Assembly: GCA_027886175.1 (NCBI GenBank)
Contig: JAJNNQ010000026.1
Coordinates: 29,530,001 to 29,594,000 of the forward strand
Length of the DNA: 64,000 nt
Direction: 5' to 3'
Source of the DNA: Phylloscopus collybita
Taxonomy: Eukaryota; Chordata; Aves; Passeriformes; Phylloscopidae
The notes under the pieces were generated by a model. It was given only the letters and a program-made list of their open reading frames with translations, had not been told where the DNA came from and ran no database searches. The number at the start of each line of letters is the position of its first letter. Positions within the stretch are counted from its first letter, which is position 1. A program made the position numbers and the translations under genes. Positions 38,501 through 50,450 of the stretch are shown here, one piece after another.

Positions 38501-39009
38501 TAAGTTATAATTTGTACAAACCATTGCTATTTTCTTTGTGTACATCATCTAGTTTACAGTATAGAAGAAATGATAACTTTTTTCTAATTATATAGGTCTT
38601 AAGGAAGATAAATATAAAACATTTATATTTAAATGTTTGAATTAAAAACTTTAAGGATAGAAATATAAATTTCACTATGGAGAAAAAAATTGATAAAACA
38701 TGAAGATTATTTTATTCAGTTTCAACATTAATTTCAATGCTTAATTGTATTTGTGATCTACTTTCAAAGCAAATGTAACTGCATTTAAAAATACATGGAA
38801 GAAAAAGAATTCTTAACTGGTGATCAGTGATGTGTACTTAGTGGCCACTATGTCAATGTTAGCTTATTATCATTGTTAGAATTCATTTTATAACACTAAA
38901 AATGCAACAGTATAGAATGAGGCCTTACATATAGAGAGTTTTTTGAAACAATTATTTCTCTCTGTTATGTGGATTTCAAGCATTAAAAAAATTCACTTTG
39001 ATTATGCGG
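35591..39009. other. Unique AT-rich DNA, no gene seen
   Basis: No gene or repeat family was recognised in 3.4 kb. Confidence 0.55.
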
Positions 39010-39350
39010 TCACAGAATCACGGAACTGTTAGGGTTGGAAGGGACCTCTGGAAATGATCCAGTCCACCCGCCCTGGTGAGGCAGGGTCATCTGGACCAAT
39101 TGACACAGCAACACATCCAGGTGGGTTTTGAATGTCTCCAGAGAGGGAAACTCCACAGCCTCCCCGGGCAGCCTGTTCAGTGCTGTTCCACCCTCAATGT
39201 AAAAAAGTTCTTCCTCATGTTGAGGTGGATCGTTTTGTGTTTTAGTTTATGGCCAGTTTTCCTCATCCTGTCACTGGGCACCACTGGGCACTGCCTTTGA
39301 GATACACAATGATGAGATCTCCTCTTAGTCTTTTCTTTCAAGATGAAAAA
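39010..39350 (-). mobile_element. CR1 LINE 3' end, relatively well preserved
   Basis: It starts at the reversed 3' end, TCACAGAATCACGGAACTGT followed by 'tagggttggaagggacctct'. It continues 'gggaaactccacagcctccc', 'gggcagcctgttcagtgctg' and 'ctcatgttgaggtgg', fading at 'atgagatctcctcttagtc'. The subfamily is the same as the copy at 15203-15876, but this one has fewer differences. It is 5'-truncated to about 340 bases. Confidence 0.95.
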
Positions 39351-41045
39351 CGACACATTAGTTATAGCTTAGATTCTAGAAAATAATTTCCTATCTGGAC
39401 TGAAAATCTGTGAGCCAAGTTTTAGCTTAATGGTATTTTTCTGTAAGAATAAACCTTTGAAAAGAGAGCTTCTGTGAAGAATGTTGACCTTACTTTTATT
39501 TAAATCTCAGGAGAAAATAGATGATACACAAACATGTATACCAAACTTATATACAACCAAGCTAAGATTAGGGATTTTAATCAAATGTCTAAGTGGAGCA
39601 ATTAAATTCAGGAGAATTGAATTCAGGACCCATATTTTTTAGTTATGAGTACATATAACTTTCACAAGAACACTATTCAGCTAGAGAAAGCACAAGCAAT
39701 TTTTTCTTTATTTCAAGCAACAAACTTTTCTGTCTTAATTCTATGGTAAGAATTGTGAGGCTGTTTAATAGATTGCAGGTTGTTTTTTTTGGGGGGGGTG
39801 TTCTTTTTTTTTTTTTTTTTTTTTGTGGCGTTAAATGGATTGGCCAGTTTCTCTTTCCAATTCCATTTGTACTGAATGAGCCACTTTATTGTAACAAAGT
39901 GAGGCCTTTCATTGCTTAAGCTTTGCCTATTGTTACCCTTCCAAAGTTTGAAAACACAGGTTTTGCGATTAAAGTATTTTTTTTTCTGTCATTTGGCAGT
40001 TGGTAGGCTAAACCTGCCCCTCTCTGTAAAGCAGGGTATTGTTGATTCATAAAACAGGTAATGAAACAAAACATAAAAAAATCACCATTGAAATAACCTG
40101 ATTATTTCTTTCTACATATCTAAGTGTTTTTTACTTCCTAAGGCCATTACACTTTCTTTGGATTAGTTTTTGAAGATTGTCTTTTTCTGTACCTTATTGA
40201 AGGCTGGGCTATTTTGTACTTAACTGTACTGTAACTAATAGCTATTTCTTATGCAGTGATATAAAATCCTATCAAATAAATAAATAAATCAATGAATATC
40301 CAATTCAATTCATCTCCACAGAGATATATTTTCCTACTAGAAATATAGCTCCAATGCACATACAAGTCCTAATATTCAAGGGCATTTATTTGACTTATAA
40401 AAGGGCTTTGAGAAATGAGAACCAGAAGACTTTAGCCTTTTGTGGAGTTGTTTTAATATATGTGAAAGGCTGGTCCAACAAAGTATGGTCCATCGTTCAG
40501 GGGTTTTAACAGCAGTCCAATCAGTTTTAAGCTTTGCTTAGTCAATAAAAAAAATATTGATTAAAAGATGGATTTTCTAATTTGTGGAGCAATGCAGTAA
40601 TTGGATAATAACAGGTCCCCGCTGTAAGATTTTTATGAGGATATCACTTTATCTTTAAGCAGAATTTCCTTAACATGGTTGCTTTAAACTCAGGGTAATT
40701 TTAAATCTTCTATATAATTGTAACAATAAACTGTTGGGTATAAATATGTATCCAAACACAATCATAGTAGATGTAGAATGTTCTACCGTCAATGACCCAT
40801 GGACAAATTCCAATGAGCTCAATGAGCTGTAAGTCAATATTGGCTTTATATTCATTAGATGATAGCATTCTACAGACATTGTGTTGAGCACTAAACTGTG
40901 ATACTTGCTGAATAACATTAATGGCTCATACTTAGAGATTATATGACATGGCTCCCATTTAACATTGAGCCTAGCTGTGCTTTGGTACATCATAGACATG
41001 AAGTAAGTTTTGCGTTACAGAGACACAGTAAAATGCATACAGCCA
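39351..41045. other. Unique AT-rich DNA with a G/T homopolymer stretch
   Basis: Apart from the T-G-T homopolymers at 39783-39824 and an AAAT run near 40276-40292, nothing was recognised. The 109-codon minus frame at 40670-40999 has no recognisable domain. Confidence 0.5.
39783..39824. repeat. T-run, G-run, T-run homopolymers
   Basis: About eight T, then eight G, then a short spacer and about 21 T. It is a likely site of length error in sequencing. Confidence 0.9.
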
Positions 41046-41806
41046 TGTCTTGGGTTGTGGAACCAAAAATGTGTATTCTATTTAATTTGCTGAAGCAGTT
41101 GGGGAGATGTTTTTCTTTATCTCTTGTAACTCGGGGTGGGGGTGGGGTGGGGAGGGGGTGTGTGGATGCCTTCTGATAATGGGCCAACTGTTAAAACCAG
41201 GTAGAGCATTGTTTCTTATCTCTTTCACTGCCTGTCCTCCCTCCAGGGGGATATTTTCTGCTAATGGACCATTAACACCTCCCCAAACTAACACATCCAC
41301 ATTCCATCATCCTGTTGTGAGATGCTCCATCCAGTGGGGGGGCCAACCATTCCTACCTGGATAAAACAGACACAGGAACACAAGGGACCTAGCTTCACCC
41401 GATTTCTGGGAGGAAGACTGGACCCCTTCTCACCACCACTGGACTCTTGTCCTACAGGATCATCTCTACTCCAACAGAACCACATCTGCCACTCCAGGAG
41501 AACTCATTTTTGGACTGCTTCCAACACCCTGGCCAACAGGGTGCCAGGTTGTAGCTCTGACTCTGTCAGGGTTTTCCAAAATTGTTGTTTGTTTGCTGGT
41601 TTGGTTGGGTGGTTTTGGTTTTTTTTTCTACTACATTTGTATTTTTAATATTCCTAGTAAAGAACTGTTATTCCTATTCCCAAATCTTTGTCTGAAAACC
41701 CTTTATTGTAAAATTATAATTTGGCAGGGGTAAGGGGTTGACATTCCCCATTCTAAGGGAAACTCTAGCTTTCCCTGGCAGATACCTGTCTTTCCAAACC
41801 AAGACA
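41046..41806 (+). mobile_element. Complete solo LTR, ERVL-like (761 bp)
   Basis: The ends are TGTCTTGGGTT and AAACCAAGACA. The outer eight bases are perfect inverted repeats (TGTCTTGG and CCAAGACA). The element is flanked by exact 5-bp duplications AGCCA at 41041-41045 and 41807-41811. Five-base duplication is the size known for ERVL-type integration. The interior has a G-rich run (about 41131-41160), 'cagctgttaaaac'-like sequence, and a T-rich 3' part with 'agtaaagaactgttattcc', as in avian ERVL LTRs. No internal retroviral genes adjoin it. The short frames inside (41082-41648) are not genes. The strand follows from my recollection of the family's U3-to-U5 order. Confidence 0.88.
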
Positions 41807-42730
41807 AGCCATAAGACTACATTGCATCATTTTAATGATGATTGTTCAATATTTCATTTATCCAGAAGGAACTTTATTTTGTGTCTTCCTCTTGATCAGG
41901 AGGAAATAAAAAATATATATGGATGATGTAATGTCACTAGGCTTTGGCACCACAGAAACTTCTATATGAATACCAGGACTGGGCAGAGATACTTCTTTTT
42001 TTAAGAAACATGTCTCATTTAATGTAAGACTCGGTACTACATATGTTATTTGGAAAAATGGTAAGTTGTACTGTGTCTTTTACACCAAGGAAATATAATA
42101 GAAGAGCACAAAGCAGTACTCTGTAGTATGCTGTACAAGCAAATTATCTGCATATAACTCTATTTTAATTTAGAATAGAGTTTAGCAAGCTTAAGAGAGA
42201 AACTCTATTAAAAAAAAGGAGTATTCTTAAAGTCAGAAACTAAATAATCCAGAACATCAGTACTGAGTTCTGTTTTGTGCTCTTTCCTTGAGCTGGTAGA
42301 AAAAGGAAGTTGAGTTTTTCAAGCAGGACTTTCCCCTTCTGAACTTATGCTGGCAGTGACCAATGGCTAGTCTTTTACAACCCAAAATCATGGTTTAAGG
42401 CAGTACAACTAAAATAAAAAGATATCTTTGATGATATTTCAATATTGGATATCTTAATTTCTAAACCACAGAATGGTGCTTTTCTTTTTTTTTTTTTTTT
42501 TAAATATAGTTTCTTACCTAAGCTTGTTAAATTCTCTCTTCGGTTAATGTAGGTAGTTTGCTTGTACTTATCAGTACAGAAGATCATTCCAAAATTTACT
42601 TCTACCTTTTTTTTGGTAGAAAACTACTTTCAATCTTCATTTCTTATAGCTATCCTTCTATTGTTATAATAGTATTAATATTTCTTTTCTATAATTTAAA
42701 TAGTCACTCTTCATCCTAGAAATATATCAC
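41807..42730. other. Unique AT-rich DNA
   Basis: Nothing was recognised except a run of about 18 T near 42484-42501. Confidence 0.5.
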
Positions 42731-43078
42731 AAAATAACAAAACGGTTGAGGTTGAAAGGGACCTCTGGAGGTCATCTTGCCCAATCCCTCTGTTCAAGTA
42801 GGGCCACCTAGAACACATTACCCGAGGTCACATCTAGATGAATTTTGAAACTGTCCAAGGAAGAAGTCTCCTTCTCTGGGCAATCCGTTCCAGTCCTCAG
42901 TCATCATAACAGTTAAAAAGTTATTTGGTTATGTTCAGACTGCACCTCCTGTGTTTGGGTTTGTACCCATTGCCCCTTCTCCTGTCACTGAAACCACAGA
43001 AAGAGCCTGGCTCCTTCTTCTTACTCCCTTCCTTTAGGTATTTATCTGCACTGATAAGATCCACACTTTCTCTAGTGA
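42731..43078 (-). mobile_element. CR1 LINE 3' region
   Basis: Antisense CR1: 'acggttgaggttgaaaggga', 'cctctggaggtcatcttgcc', 'ggtcacatctagatgaattt', 'gggcaatccgttccagtcct' and 'ttgccccttctcctgtcact'. Minus-strand translation gives the CR1 ORF2 C-terminal phrase RRRGNGYKPKHRRCSLNITK. The 5' side is truncated near 'gataagatccacac'. The 103-codon minus frame at 42921-43232 is part of this relic. Confidence 0.9.
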
Positions 43079-44021
43079 GAAATATATGATCTTGATCAGA
43101 CTTTATAGAGATGATTTGTCTTATCTTCACATTTGCTTGTGCCAAACAAGAAAAGGTATTTAAAAATCTTTTCTTAAAATAAATAATCTTAATTAAATTA
43201 TCCTTTACCTTTACTGCAGACAAGTGAATCATTTTTTCCTCTTGTGCACTTCGTACCTAATTGCAAGCTTGTGTAAGCAAGCACTAAGTCAAAGTTAACA
43301 TGCATTACTACCCAATCTAGAAACTTTAAACTTACACAATTTTTTATCTCTTTATTAGTTGATCTTATATTTGAACATAGATATATGATGTCGAAATGTT
43401 AATAGACTGAAGAAATACCTACAGTTCATTTCTTTTAAATATGTGATTATTTCAGTAGGGACGTACACATTATTAAAATAACAGTAACAAGACAACTTTA
43501 TTCATATTTCTTCTTGACCACTACAGCCTATGGGTTGGAACAATGCTTTTTAGACAAAAACAAACAAACAAACAAACAAAACAAAAAAAAACACCACCAA
43601 AAAAAACCCCACCAAAGCTGAAAATGGTTGAAATTTTAAGTGTTATTTTATTCATGGCATAATAATATGTTAATGGTTCTAATGCAAGTAATAGGTACAT
43701 TCTAATAAAGAGTAGTGTAAATTTGATATTGAAGGGCTGTTTAACTAAGTATATGGAGAAAATTGTCTTCTTTAAGTATTTGTGAAAGAATTAACATTAA
43801 AAAGGACAAAGTCAGAATAAGTAGTTAAATTACAAATTCAAAGTGGTTATCATAGTACAGCACTTTTCTGATTTTTTTTCAGTACTTTCCCAATTGCTGT
43901 GTTACCTGCTCCTTTTCCTTGTACTGTGTATTCCTTACAGAATCAGATTGTCCTTACAGAATTCCTTACACAGGCCTAATTTCTATTGCTAGATAAGATC
44001 TGAATCTGTTCAGGAACCGGT
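43079..44021. other. Unique AT-rich DNA with a (CAAA)n tract
   Basis: Only the CAAA tract at 43556-43615 was recognised. Confidence 0.5.
43556..43615. repeat. (CAAA)n microsatellite and A-rich tail
   Basis: About five tandem CAAA units followed by an A-rich stretch with CACC interruptions. Confidence 0.9.
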
Positions 44022-44405
44022 TGTAGCAGGGAATCTCAGCCCCCACAAGAGTTTATCTGTTGTTACTTAACCTGTCAGATAACTCAAGCAGGACAAGCTG
44101 TCTTATTTTTGACACTGTGGGGTTAACCCTGGTCTGGCATCTCCCAGCTGCCAGTGAAGATTTTACTGTTGAAGTGGCATCTGGGAAGATAAGCCAGATT
44201 TCTGACTGACAGACCCCTCACTTTACAACCATAAAAGCCACTCCAAACTTTCACAAAGCAGAAACCTGTACATTTATCTGGAATTATGTGGAGTTTCTCC
44301 CTTGAGTAGGGATGCCTGGAGTTACTGTGTAAGGATTAAGTGAAGGAATCTGTGCACCTTATTATCATCTCAGTGGTAAGTTACATTCGACTCCTAATCA
44401 ATACT
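44022..44405 (+). mobile_element. Probable older LTR, left part, split by a nested LTR
   Basis: The stretch has a candidate start TGTAGCAGGGAATC, the LTR-like U3 phrase 'tgtggggttaaccctggtct', a TATA-like CATAAAAGCC near 44231 and a downstream region running up to 'cctaatcaatact'. The sequence resumes after the nested LTR. The right part contains an AATAAA. The start is not certain and no target duplication was found for this outer element. Confidence 0.45.
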
Positions 44406-44735
44406 TGAAGTACTCGCCCCTTGTCCGCCCCCCTGGGCTCCTGTGCTAGCTCAGTCTTCTGGGGAGCTTTGGGGGAAATACCTCAGGGGATAGGATAAAA
44501 GATTCAAAAGAGGCTCTTACCTCAGGATTATTCCAAGGCTTTATTCTCAAAGGGGTCCCAGGGAAAAGAGAAGGTGAAAGAGGAAGGAGCATGGGTTTAT
44601 CTAGACTCTCTGTCTCAGGACAGATAACTGGCACTAAGCCAATTGTCTATAGATAAGGGAAGGTAGGGTCAAACTAAATAGTTACAGGCTTTAGGGGGTT
44701 CTGGGGAAAAAACATTTCCCCAGAGAAATACAACA
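44406..44735 (-). mobile_element. Complete solo LTR (330 bp) with exact 6-bp target duplication
   Basis: The plus strand reads TGAAGTACTCGCCCC ... GAAATACAACA, i.e. TG...CA ends. It is flanked by exact AATACT duplications at 44400-44405 and 44736-44741. Six bases is the size known for ERVK (beta-retrovirus-like) integrations. On the minus strand the LTR starts TGTTGTATTTCTCTGGGG and has a TATA-like AGATAAACCC. It carries AATAAA (plus-strand TTTATT at 44540-44545) about 135 bases before its end. Removing it with one AATACT copy rejoins 'cctaatcaatact' to 'attctttttactagc'. The minus frame at 44446-44634 is not a gene. Confidence 0.85.
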
Positions 44736-45050
44736 AATACTATTCTTTTTACTAGCTTTAATATAACTATATCCCTTGATATAGTGCACTGTTTTATTAT
44801 ATGCTGTAATCTACTATAGTTCTTTAGTTTTATACTGATTAGTAAGTAATTCTGATTAAGATCTTTCAGCCGTTGTCTCTTTTCTGTTTAATAAATAATT
44901 AATTTTTATAAATAGACCTGATCTGTCATTATTAGAATTTGCGAATCAGAGTGATTCCTTAAATTTAAACTGTTGCCAAAACCTGAGGCTAAGGCAGGGC
45001 TTCTCTGAAGCTTCCACTTATCCCATGATACCGAAACCACCTCACATGGG
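44736..45050 (+). mobile_element. Probable older LTR, right part
   Basis: It begins with the second AATACT copy and continues AT-rich to a polyadenylation-signal region ('gtttaataaataattaat' near 44887-44905). A U5-like stretch follows ('gacctgatctgtcattatta', 'ccaaaacctgaggctaaggc'). The end near 'gaaaccacctcaca' (about 45045) is a guess based on a CA terminus. Confidence 0.42.
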
Positions 45051-46620
45051 CTGGATTCTTTTAAACATTCATTTGTTTAGGAGCAGATCTTGCTTTTAGA
45101 GAGAATATATACAAGATTCAGTACTATACACTAGCAAGTCAGTGCATTGTACACCTCACTATTTAGAATAATTTTGCTGATACATCCTTAGAGATGAGGA
45201 AAAAAAACCCATTAAATATTTGATTTTTTTAATATCACATAAGGGATTTTTTTTGGTTAATGCTAACTCTGAGACTTCTTATCTGTGCTGTGGCTCATTT
45301 ATCTTTTCCCTTTATCTTCTTTCTTATTCATATCTTCCCACTTACTTGAAGTGAGATTTTAAAAGCAATTTTGGTGTTACATTATTATTTCTGATTCAGA
45401 TATCTGTTTCTGGTGTTACATGCACACATTTTAAAAAGACAGTGTTACATTGATGAAGGGTAAGCAAGCTCTGAGTTTTCGTCTTAATTAGTTAAGCAGG
45501 GCAAAGATTTGGGACAAGGCTGCATTTTAATCATCTAAGAGATCAGTTTCTGGGCTCTTTTCAAGTTTCAGCCTTGGGCTGAAGTCCCTTGGGACTTGCA
45601 CCCTTCCAAAGGAATCTGAGCATGATTTGGGAGTATTAACAGTGTGGGTGTAAGTTGTTTCTAGACTTGTGGTTCAGAATATACCCTTGGCACTCTTTAT
45701 GTGAGTATATTTTATCCTATCTCCCTTTCTTCCCCACACCCCTAAAGTACAGGTTATATCTGAAAGATACTTCCTAAAAAAATACCCATATTTTTCCAGG
45801 GACATCTAACAGGGACATCCAGGGACATCCTCTCAAAGGTATGTACATTTCTTTCTCCTGTTTTACCTCTGAAAGCTTACTAAAACTTACTTAATCACAC
45901 ACAATACAGAGGTACATGAATGTGATTCTTTCTCTATCCCAGGTCAAGACTTCCATTAACTTGTCACGAGAATATTTGACTGAGGTCACATTCCGTTTCT
46001 CAAGCAAATAAATTCACGTGTCTGAGGAGTTCCACCTCAAATTCCACTAGCTGGTTATTAGATTTCCCCAGAAGAAGAATGAATGTCTTCTAGTTTTACT
46101 GGAATTATCAAGCATGCAATGGAGTAAGTACTGAAATACAGAATATGTCTCTCAACTGAAGATTTTAAAATGTGAAGTCGTTCTCGTTCTTTTCCTTGTT
46201 TACACAATAAATGATTAAGTTTGTTTGTTTCTTTTGTGTTTGTGTTTTTGTTACTTTTTTCTTGAAACCAGAGATTCAATTTTGGTGGGCCATATACTGG
46301 ATCTGCTTTCTTTTTCAGAAAAAAATACCTGCCCAGTCTGAGAGAATCAGAAACCTCTTCTTTAAATTAGACTTCTGTGAAACACAATGCATTTTCTTTG
46401 TAAAGCTGTTGCCAGGCAATAACGTCTAGCATTACTGGTTTAAAAACACTGTCATTTTGTTTTCTGTAGAAGTCAAGAAGCAGCAGTCTCCTTATTATTC
46501 TATGTTTTCTATATATGTTTTTTTTGGGGTGGAGTAACTTTTTGTAATCTTAGCACACCAAAGATTCCATGCCACTATATTACAAATATAGTACAATTAC
46601 AAAAAATACCTCAGTGTAAG
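45051..46620. other. Unique AT-rich DNA
   Basis: Nothing was recognised beyond three close copies of the 9-mer CAGGGACAT at about 45798-45830. The frames at 46058-46429 have no domain. Confidence 0.5.
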
Positions 46621-47065
46621 TGATGCCTTGAGAAGGCTGACCTGGAACAGGGACAGTGCTAAGAGAATAAAGTAGGTGTTTATTAAAAGGCCTTAAAGGA
46701 TACACCTTGGGTAGTACAAGAGCCTGGCTACACCCAAGATGGACCCAAAATGGTCACAAAATGGATGACTGGTCACAAAGTTCCAGACTTTTACAAGTTT
46801 TAGTCCATTTACATATTGGGGTTAATTGTCGTGTTATAGCATCAGGTTATGAAGTTCCATCCTCTTGTTCTCTCCCCTCAGCTCTCCATTGTTTATGCAT
46901 TTTTGGGCTTGAAATTTGCAACAGTTGTCCTTGGTCTCAAGCTGGAAAAGTACTTGTTTACCTACTCTGTGAAGAGAGCTTACTGACACTTAATATGAGG
47001 CTCAGAGCTACACACTTAGGCAGCAAAGAATCTGAAAAATATGGAAGCTAAAACTTAAGGGATCA
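46621..47065 (-). mobile_element. Solo LTR (about 445 bp), avian ERV type
   Basis: On the minus strand it starts TGATCCCTTAAGTTTTAGC and ends AAGGCATCA. It has the phrase 'tccattttgtgaccattttg', then 'ggtgtagccaggctcttgta', then 'ccttttaataaacacctact', which carries AATAAA (plus-strand TTTATT at 46679-46684). This is a layout I recognise from bird ERV LTRs. Flanking TAAG occurs exactly on both sides (46617-46620 and 47066-47069), compatible with a 4-bp target duplication. Four bases can match by chance. The 114-codon plus frame at 46707-47051 is antisense to the LTR and is not a gene. Confidence 0.7.
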
Positions 47066-49908
47066 TAAGAATCTGATACTGAAAAACTGGTCCATTTTTA
47101 CTGATAAGAATTTTATTTTTTCTCTCCTCAGAAAACCAATTGTGACATTATTTTTCTGCTTTCTTTTTCTGCTTTTCTTGTGAAAATATAATACTTATTT
47201 TGTTAAAATTTATTTAATTATGTTAGGTGACATATGAGAAAGTGGGAGATATGACACTATCCTTATAGCCTGAGATTTTTTTTTTTTGAGGATACAGGAA
47301 ACTATCAGAATATCTTCCAAAAGGGGGTTAGTCACAGTGCAAAGTCCTATGCAAATTGCACAGAAAAGAACAGATTGTTCATTGATAGAAAACATTTATT
47401 TGGAGACAGGTTAATGTACATCTCATACAGGTACATTATAGGTTCTGCTCTGATTTCTTCTTTCCAACCATGCTTCAATTCTCTAATCCTGTCTATATAT
47501 AATTTTTTTTACATATGAAAGAGGAAAAGAGGCTTTCCAGGCTACAGTATTCTGTCCATTTGCTTGTATTTCTTTAAATAATCCCAGATTTTCAGTAATG
47601 GTAATAATGGTTATGCCTTGGTGACCCAATCTCAACCAAACAAATGTTTCATTTCTCTAAACCAATCATTTCTCTATCTCAAAATATATACTGTGTAGCA
47701 GATGTAATGGTAGAATAGAAATAGAGAGAGGAGAAATTATAAAAAAATGTTGTCTTGCTTTTAGACTAAGTCTACTCCAGCTAATCTGCTGGTGAGAGCT
47801 AGGATTGACAGTAATACTAAATATACATTTAACAACTACCCCGTTAGAGGATGACTCTGACAGATTTGAATCGCTTCAAAACAGTGCACCTGCCAGTGTC
47901 TGTAGAGTTGGTACTCACAGTAAGGCCTAATGGCCATTTGTTATCTTTGGAAAGATGGACTGTTCTTTTGTATAGGACAATGAAGTTGAAACCAGTCTTC
48001 CTTTAGCAAGGACAATGAACCATGAAATTGGGCAGAAACAGCAGTGAATCAATGTAGCTCATACAGAAACAAAGAGTCCAGCGTTGGACAGCAAAAGTGT
48101 GATTTTTTTTTTTCTTCATCCTTTCTGTTGCCTGCGCTGCCTGTGGGCATTGTTGTCTTTCAGATGTTTTGCATGTATTATATAAAAACATTAATGACTT
48201 TTACATCTAAAATCTCGACTGATATGTTCTTTAAGATTGTTTTGAAGAAACCAATATGTAAAGAAACATCATATTTGCCGTTCCCATGAGATCTTGGACC
48301 CCATTCCTATTTGAATAGTCACTTTGCCTTTCATATTTTTGCCGCCTCTTTTCTTGTTTATCTCATTTTGTCCTTATGTTTTCTCCATATCATCTTCTTC
48401 AGAAATATAGCTCCCAATTCAAACAATTCCACTATTTCTGTTTTCTGCAGGAAAATATAAGGTTAAGTGTTTTTCAGAATCTGGAAACAGAGAAGCCAGA
48501 TGGCCATTTGAGCAGAGAGAGCAGCTGATGGCTACCTGCCTATCTGCTAGCTGTAGACAGTGACTCTAGTATGCTGTACTGGATACTCAGTGGAGCAGAG
48601 GCAAGTACAGGGCTTTCAGACAAGAATGAGGTACCAGATGAGAAGCTGAAAAAACAAAAAACAACAGGCATTTGTCCAATGTGTCCTATTTCCTCAACTG
48701 AAAATAAAAATTCAGAAAAGGTTGACCATTTATTGAGACCCGCAACGAGTATGCATTCTGCTTTTGTCTTATTACTAGTTTTACTACCCAGGTTCATGAG
48801 CAGACTTCACACGTGTTTGCTTTTGCTCAGTTTTGGTGTTCTTTGGGTTGATTTAATTTTCAAATGAACTAAAATAAAAAGAAACTATATTCCTAGCATT
48901 ATTGATATTTTTTAGAATTTATGGGTTGACAGAAAACCATCAGAAATGAAGACAGGGAATCTATCTTCAAAAAAAAATGGACTTTCCCATTAAAAATAAT
49001 AATTTATACTTAGAAGTAGTATCTAGTAAAACTCACTATGGGACTTTACTCCTATGAGAAAATGTCTGTTCTTCACTGTGCAATTGATATCTAAGGTAAA
49101 TGTAGTAGCTCTTTTCCATCTTGACTAGTTTTCTTGTGATATGCCTGTTTTCCAATTGAACTAAATTAAATATAATTAAAAGTATCACTTTTATCCAATT
49201 ATAAAATGTTTGCATAATTCTTGGAGCATGAACAAAACAGTAGCACATAACTGGGGAGACAATCTTTCTGGATATGCAATCACTCCTGACACTCGGAGAA
49301 AGGGATGACTTTCTTCTTGAACCAGAAGAATAAAAATCTTCAAGTACTTTATCTGGAGTTTCTTCATTGAGCACTCCTTCTGGTAAGTCTTGAGGAAAAC
49401 AGGAGATAAATTTTTGAAGAAACTAAACAAAAGAAAACCATGCCATAGCTTCAGAATGAGCAGTGTGAATGCAGTACTGGATTAAACTAAATTAATTTGC
49501 TGTCTGACATAAATATAGTTTTAGCTTTATCATTAATGGGGACACCATCTGTTATAACAGAAGATGGTGTGTTTAACACTGCTACATATATATTTGCGAG
49601 GCAAAAAATACCAGTGTGGAGAAATGCTCCATCTTACTGTTATCTGTCAGAATTTCTGTATGTGATATTTAAAGAAACGTTTAATATGGTCAGTGAATGT
49701 TGCATTCAAATTCAGAACAGCTGTATAAATCAAGTAAATTATGACAGACTGGTCTACAGGCATCTTTGCTGTTCATACTTCTACTTGCACCCAGTAAGGC
49801 CTTTCATTGAGCACACATTAACAACATTGTTTTGTTTTTATCTCTTTGTCTTGCTAAATGTCTGTGTTGCTCATAAGTTATAAGAGCTGGATAGATCCTC
49901 AGTGTGTG
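47066..49908. other. Unique AT-rich DNA, no gene seen
   Basis: No gene or repeat family was recognised in 2.8 kb. Three frames exceed 95 codons (48571-48867, 49036-49374 on minus and 49497-49883). None has a recognisable domain, and 49036-49430 and 49497-49883 are AT-biased with no sign of exon borders that I can support. Confidence 0.5.
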
Positions 49909-50450
49909 TGGTGGGTTGACCTTAGCTGGCTGCCAGGTGCCTACCAAGCTGCTTTCTCACTCTCACACCCTTCAACAGGACACAGGGAGAAAATATGATG
50001 GAAGAGCTCATGTATTGGATAAAGACAGGGAGATCATTTGCTGGTTACTCTCATAGGCAAAACAAACTAGACTCAGGAAAAAAAAAGTTTAATTTACTGA
50101 CAGCTATTTGTAATGGAGTAAGACGGTGAGAAATAAAAATACCCACCTCTTCCCCTCCCACCTCTGCTCCTGGTTTTTTTCCAGTTTCAGCTTCACTCCT
50201 GGCTATTCTACTTCCCCCAAATATCATGCAGCCAAGAGGGATAGAAAATGGAGCTGCAGTTGGTTCATAATGCTTTCTCTGCCACTCCTTCCTTCTCACA
50301 CCCTTCCCCTGCTTCAGCATCAAGTTCCTCCCACAGGACGCTGTCCTTCATGAACTGCGCCAATATGGGTCTTCTCCATGCAACACAGTTTCTGCCAGAA
50401 AATCTGCTCCTGCATGGGCTTCTCTGCACATGCTGCAGATGGAGAAAGAA
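49909..50450 (-). mobile_element. Retroviral LTR fragment, U5/R side
   Basis: The left end TGGTGGGTTGACCTTAGC, followed by 'tggctgccaggtgcctacca', 'gacagggagatcatttgctg' and 'aggcaaaacaaactagactc', is the reversed 3' end of a widespread avian ERV LTR. Further right, 'cttctcacacccttcccctg', 'cctcccacaggacgctgtcc' and 'gggcttctctgcacatgctg' continue it. The right end is lost near 50450. It seems to be the same family as 21290-21743, but the two fragments represent opposite sides of the LTR. Frames at 50051-50643 overlap it and are not genes. Confidence 0.75.

Noticed and set aside
41131..41160. G-rich run considered as a G-quadruplex promoter element
   Set aside because: It lies inside the ERVL-like LTR and is part of its U3. 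No gene lies nearby for it to regulate.
46707..47051. 114-codon plus-strand frame
   Set aside because: Entirely inside, and antisense to, the solo LTR at 46621-47065.
49497..49883. 128-codon plus-strand frame
   Set aside because: It is the longest frame outside repeats, but it has no recognisable domain and there is no supporting splice or neighbour context. Random frames of this size are expected in 64 kb.
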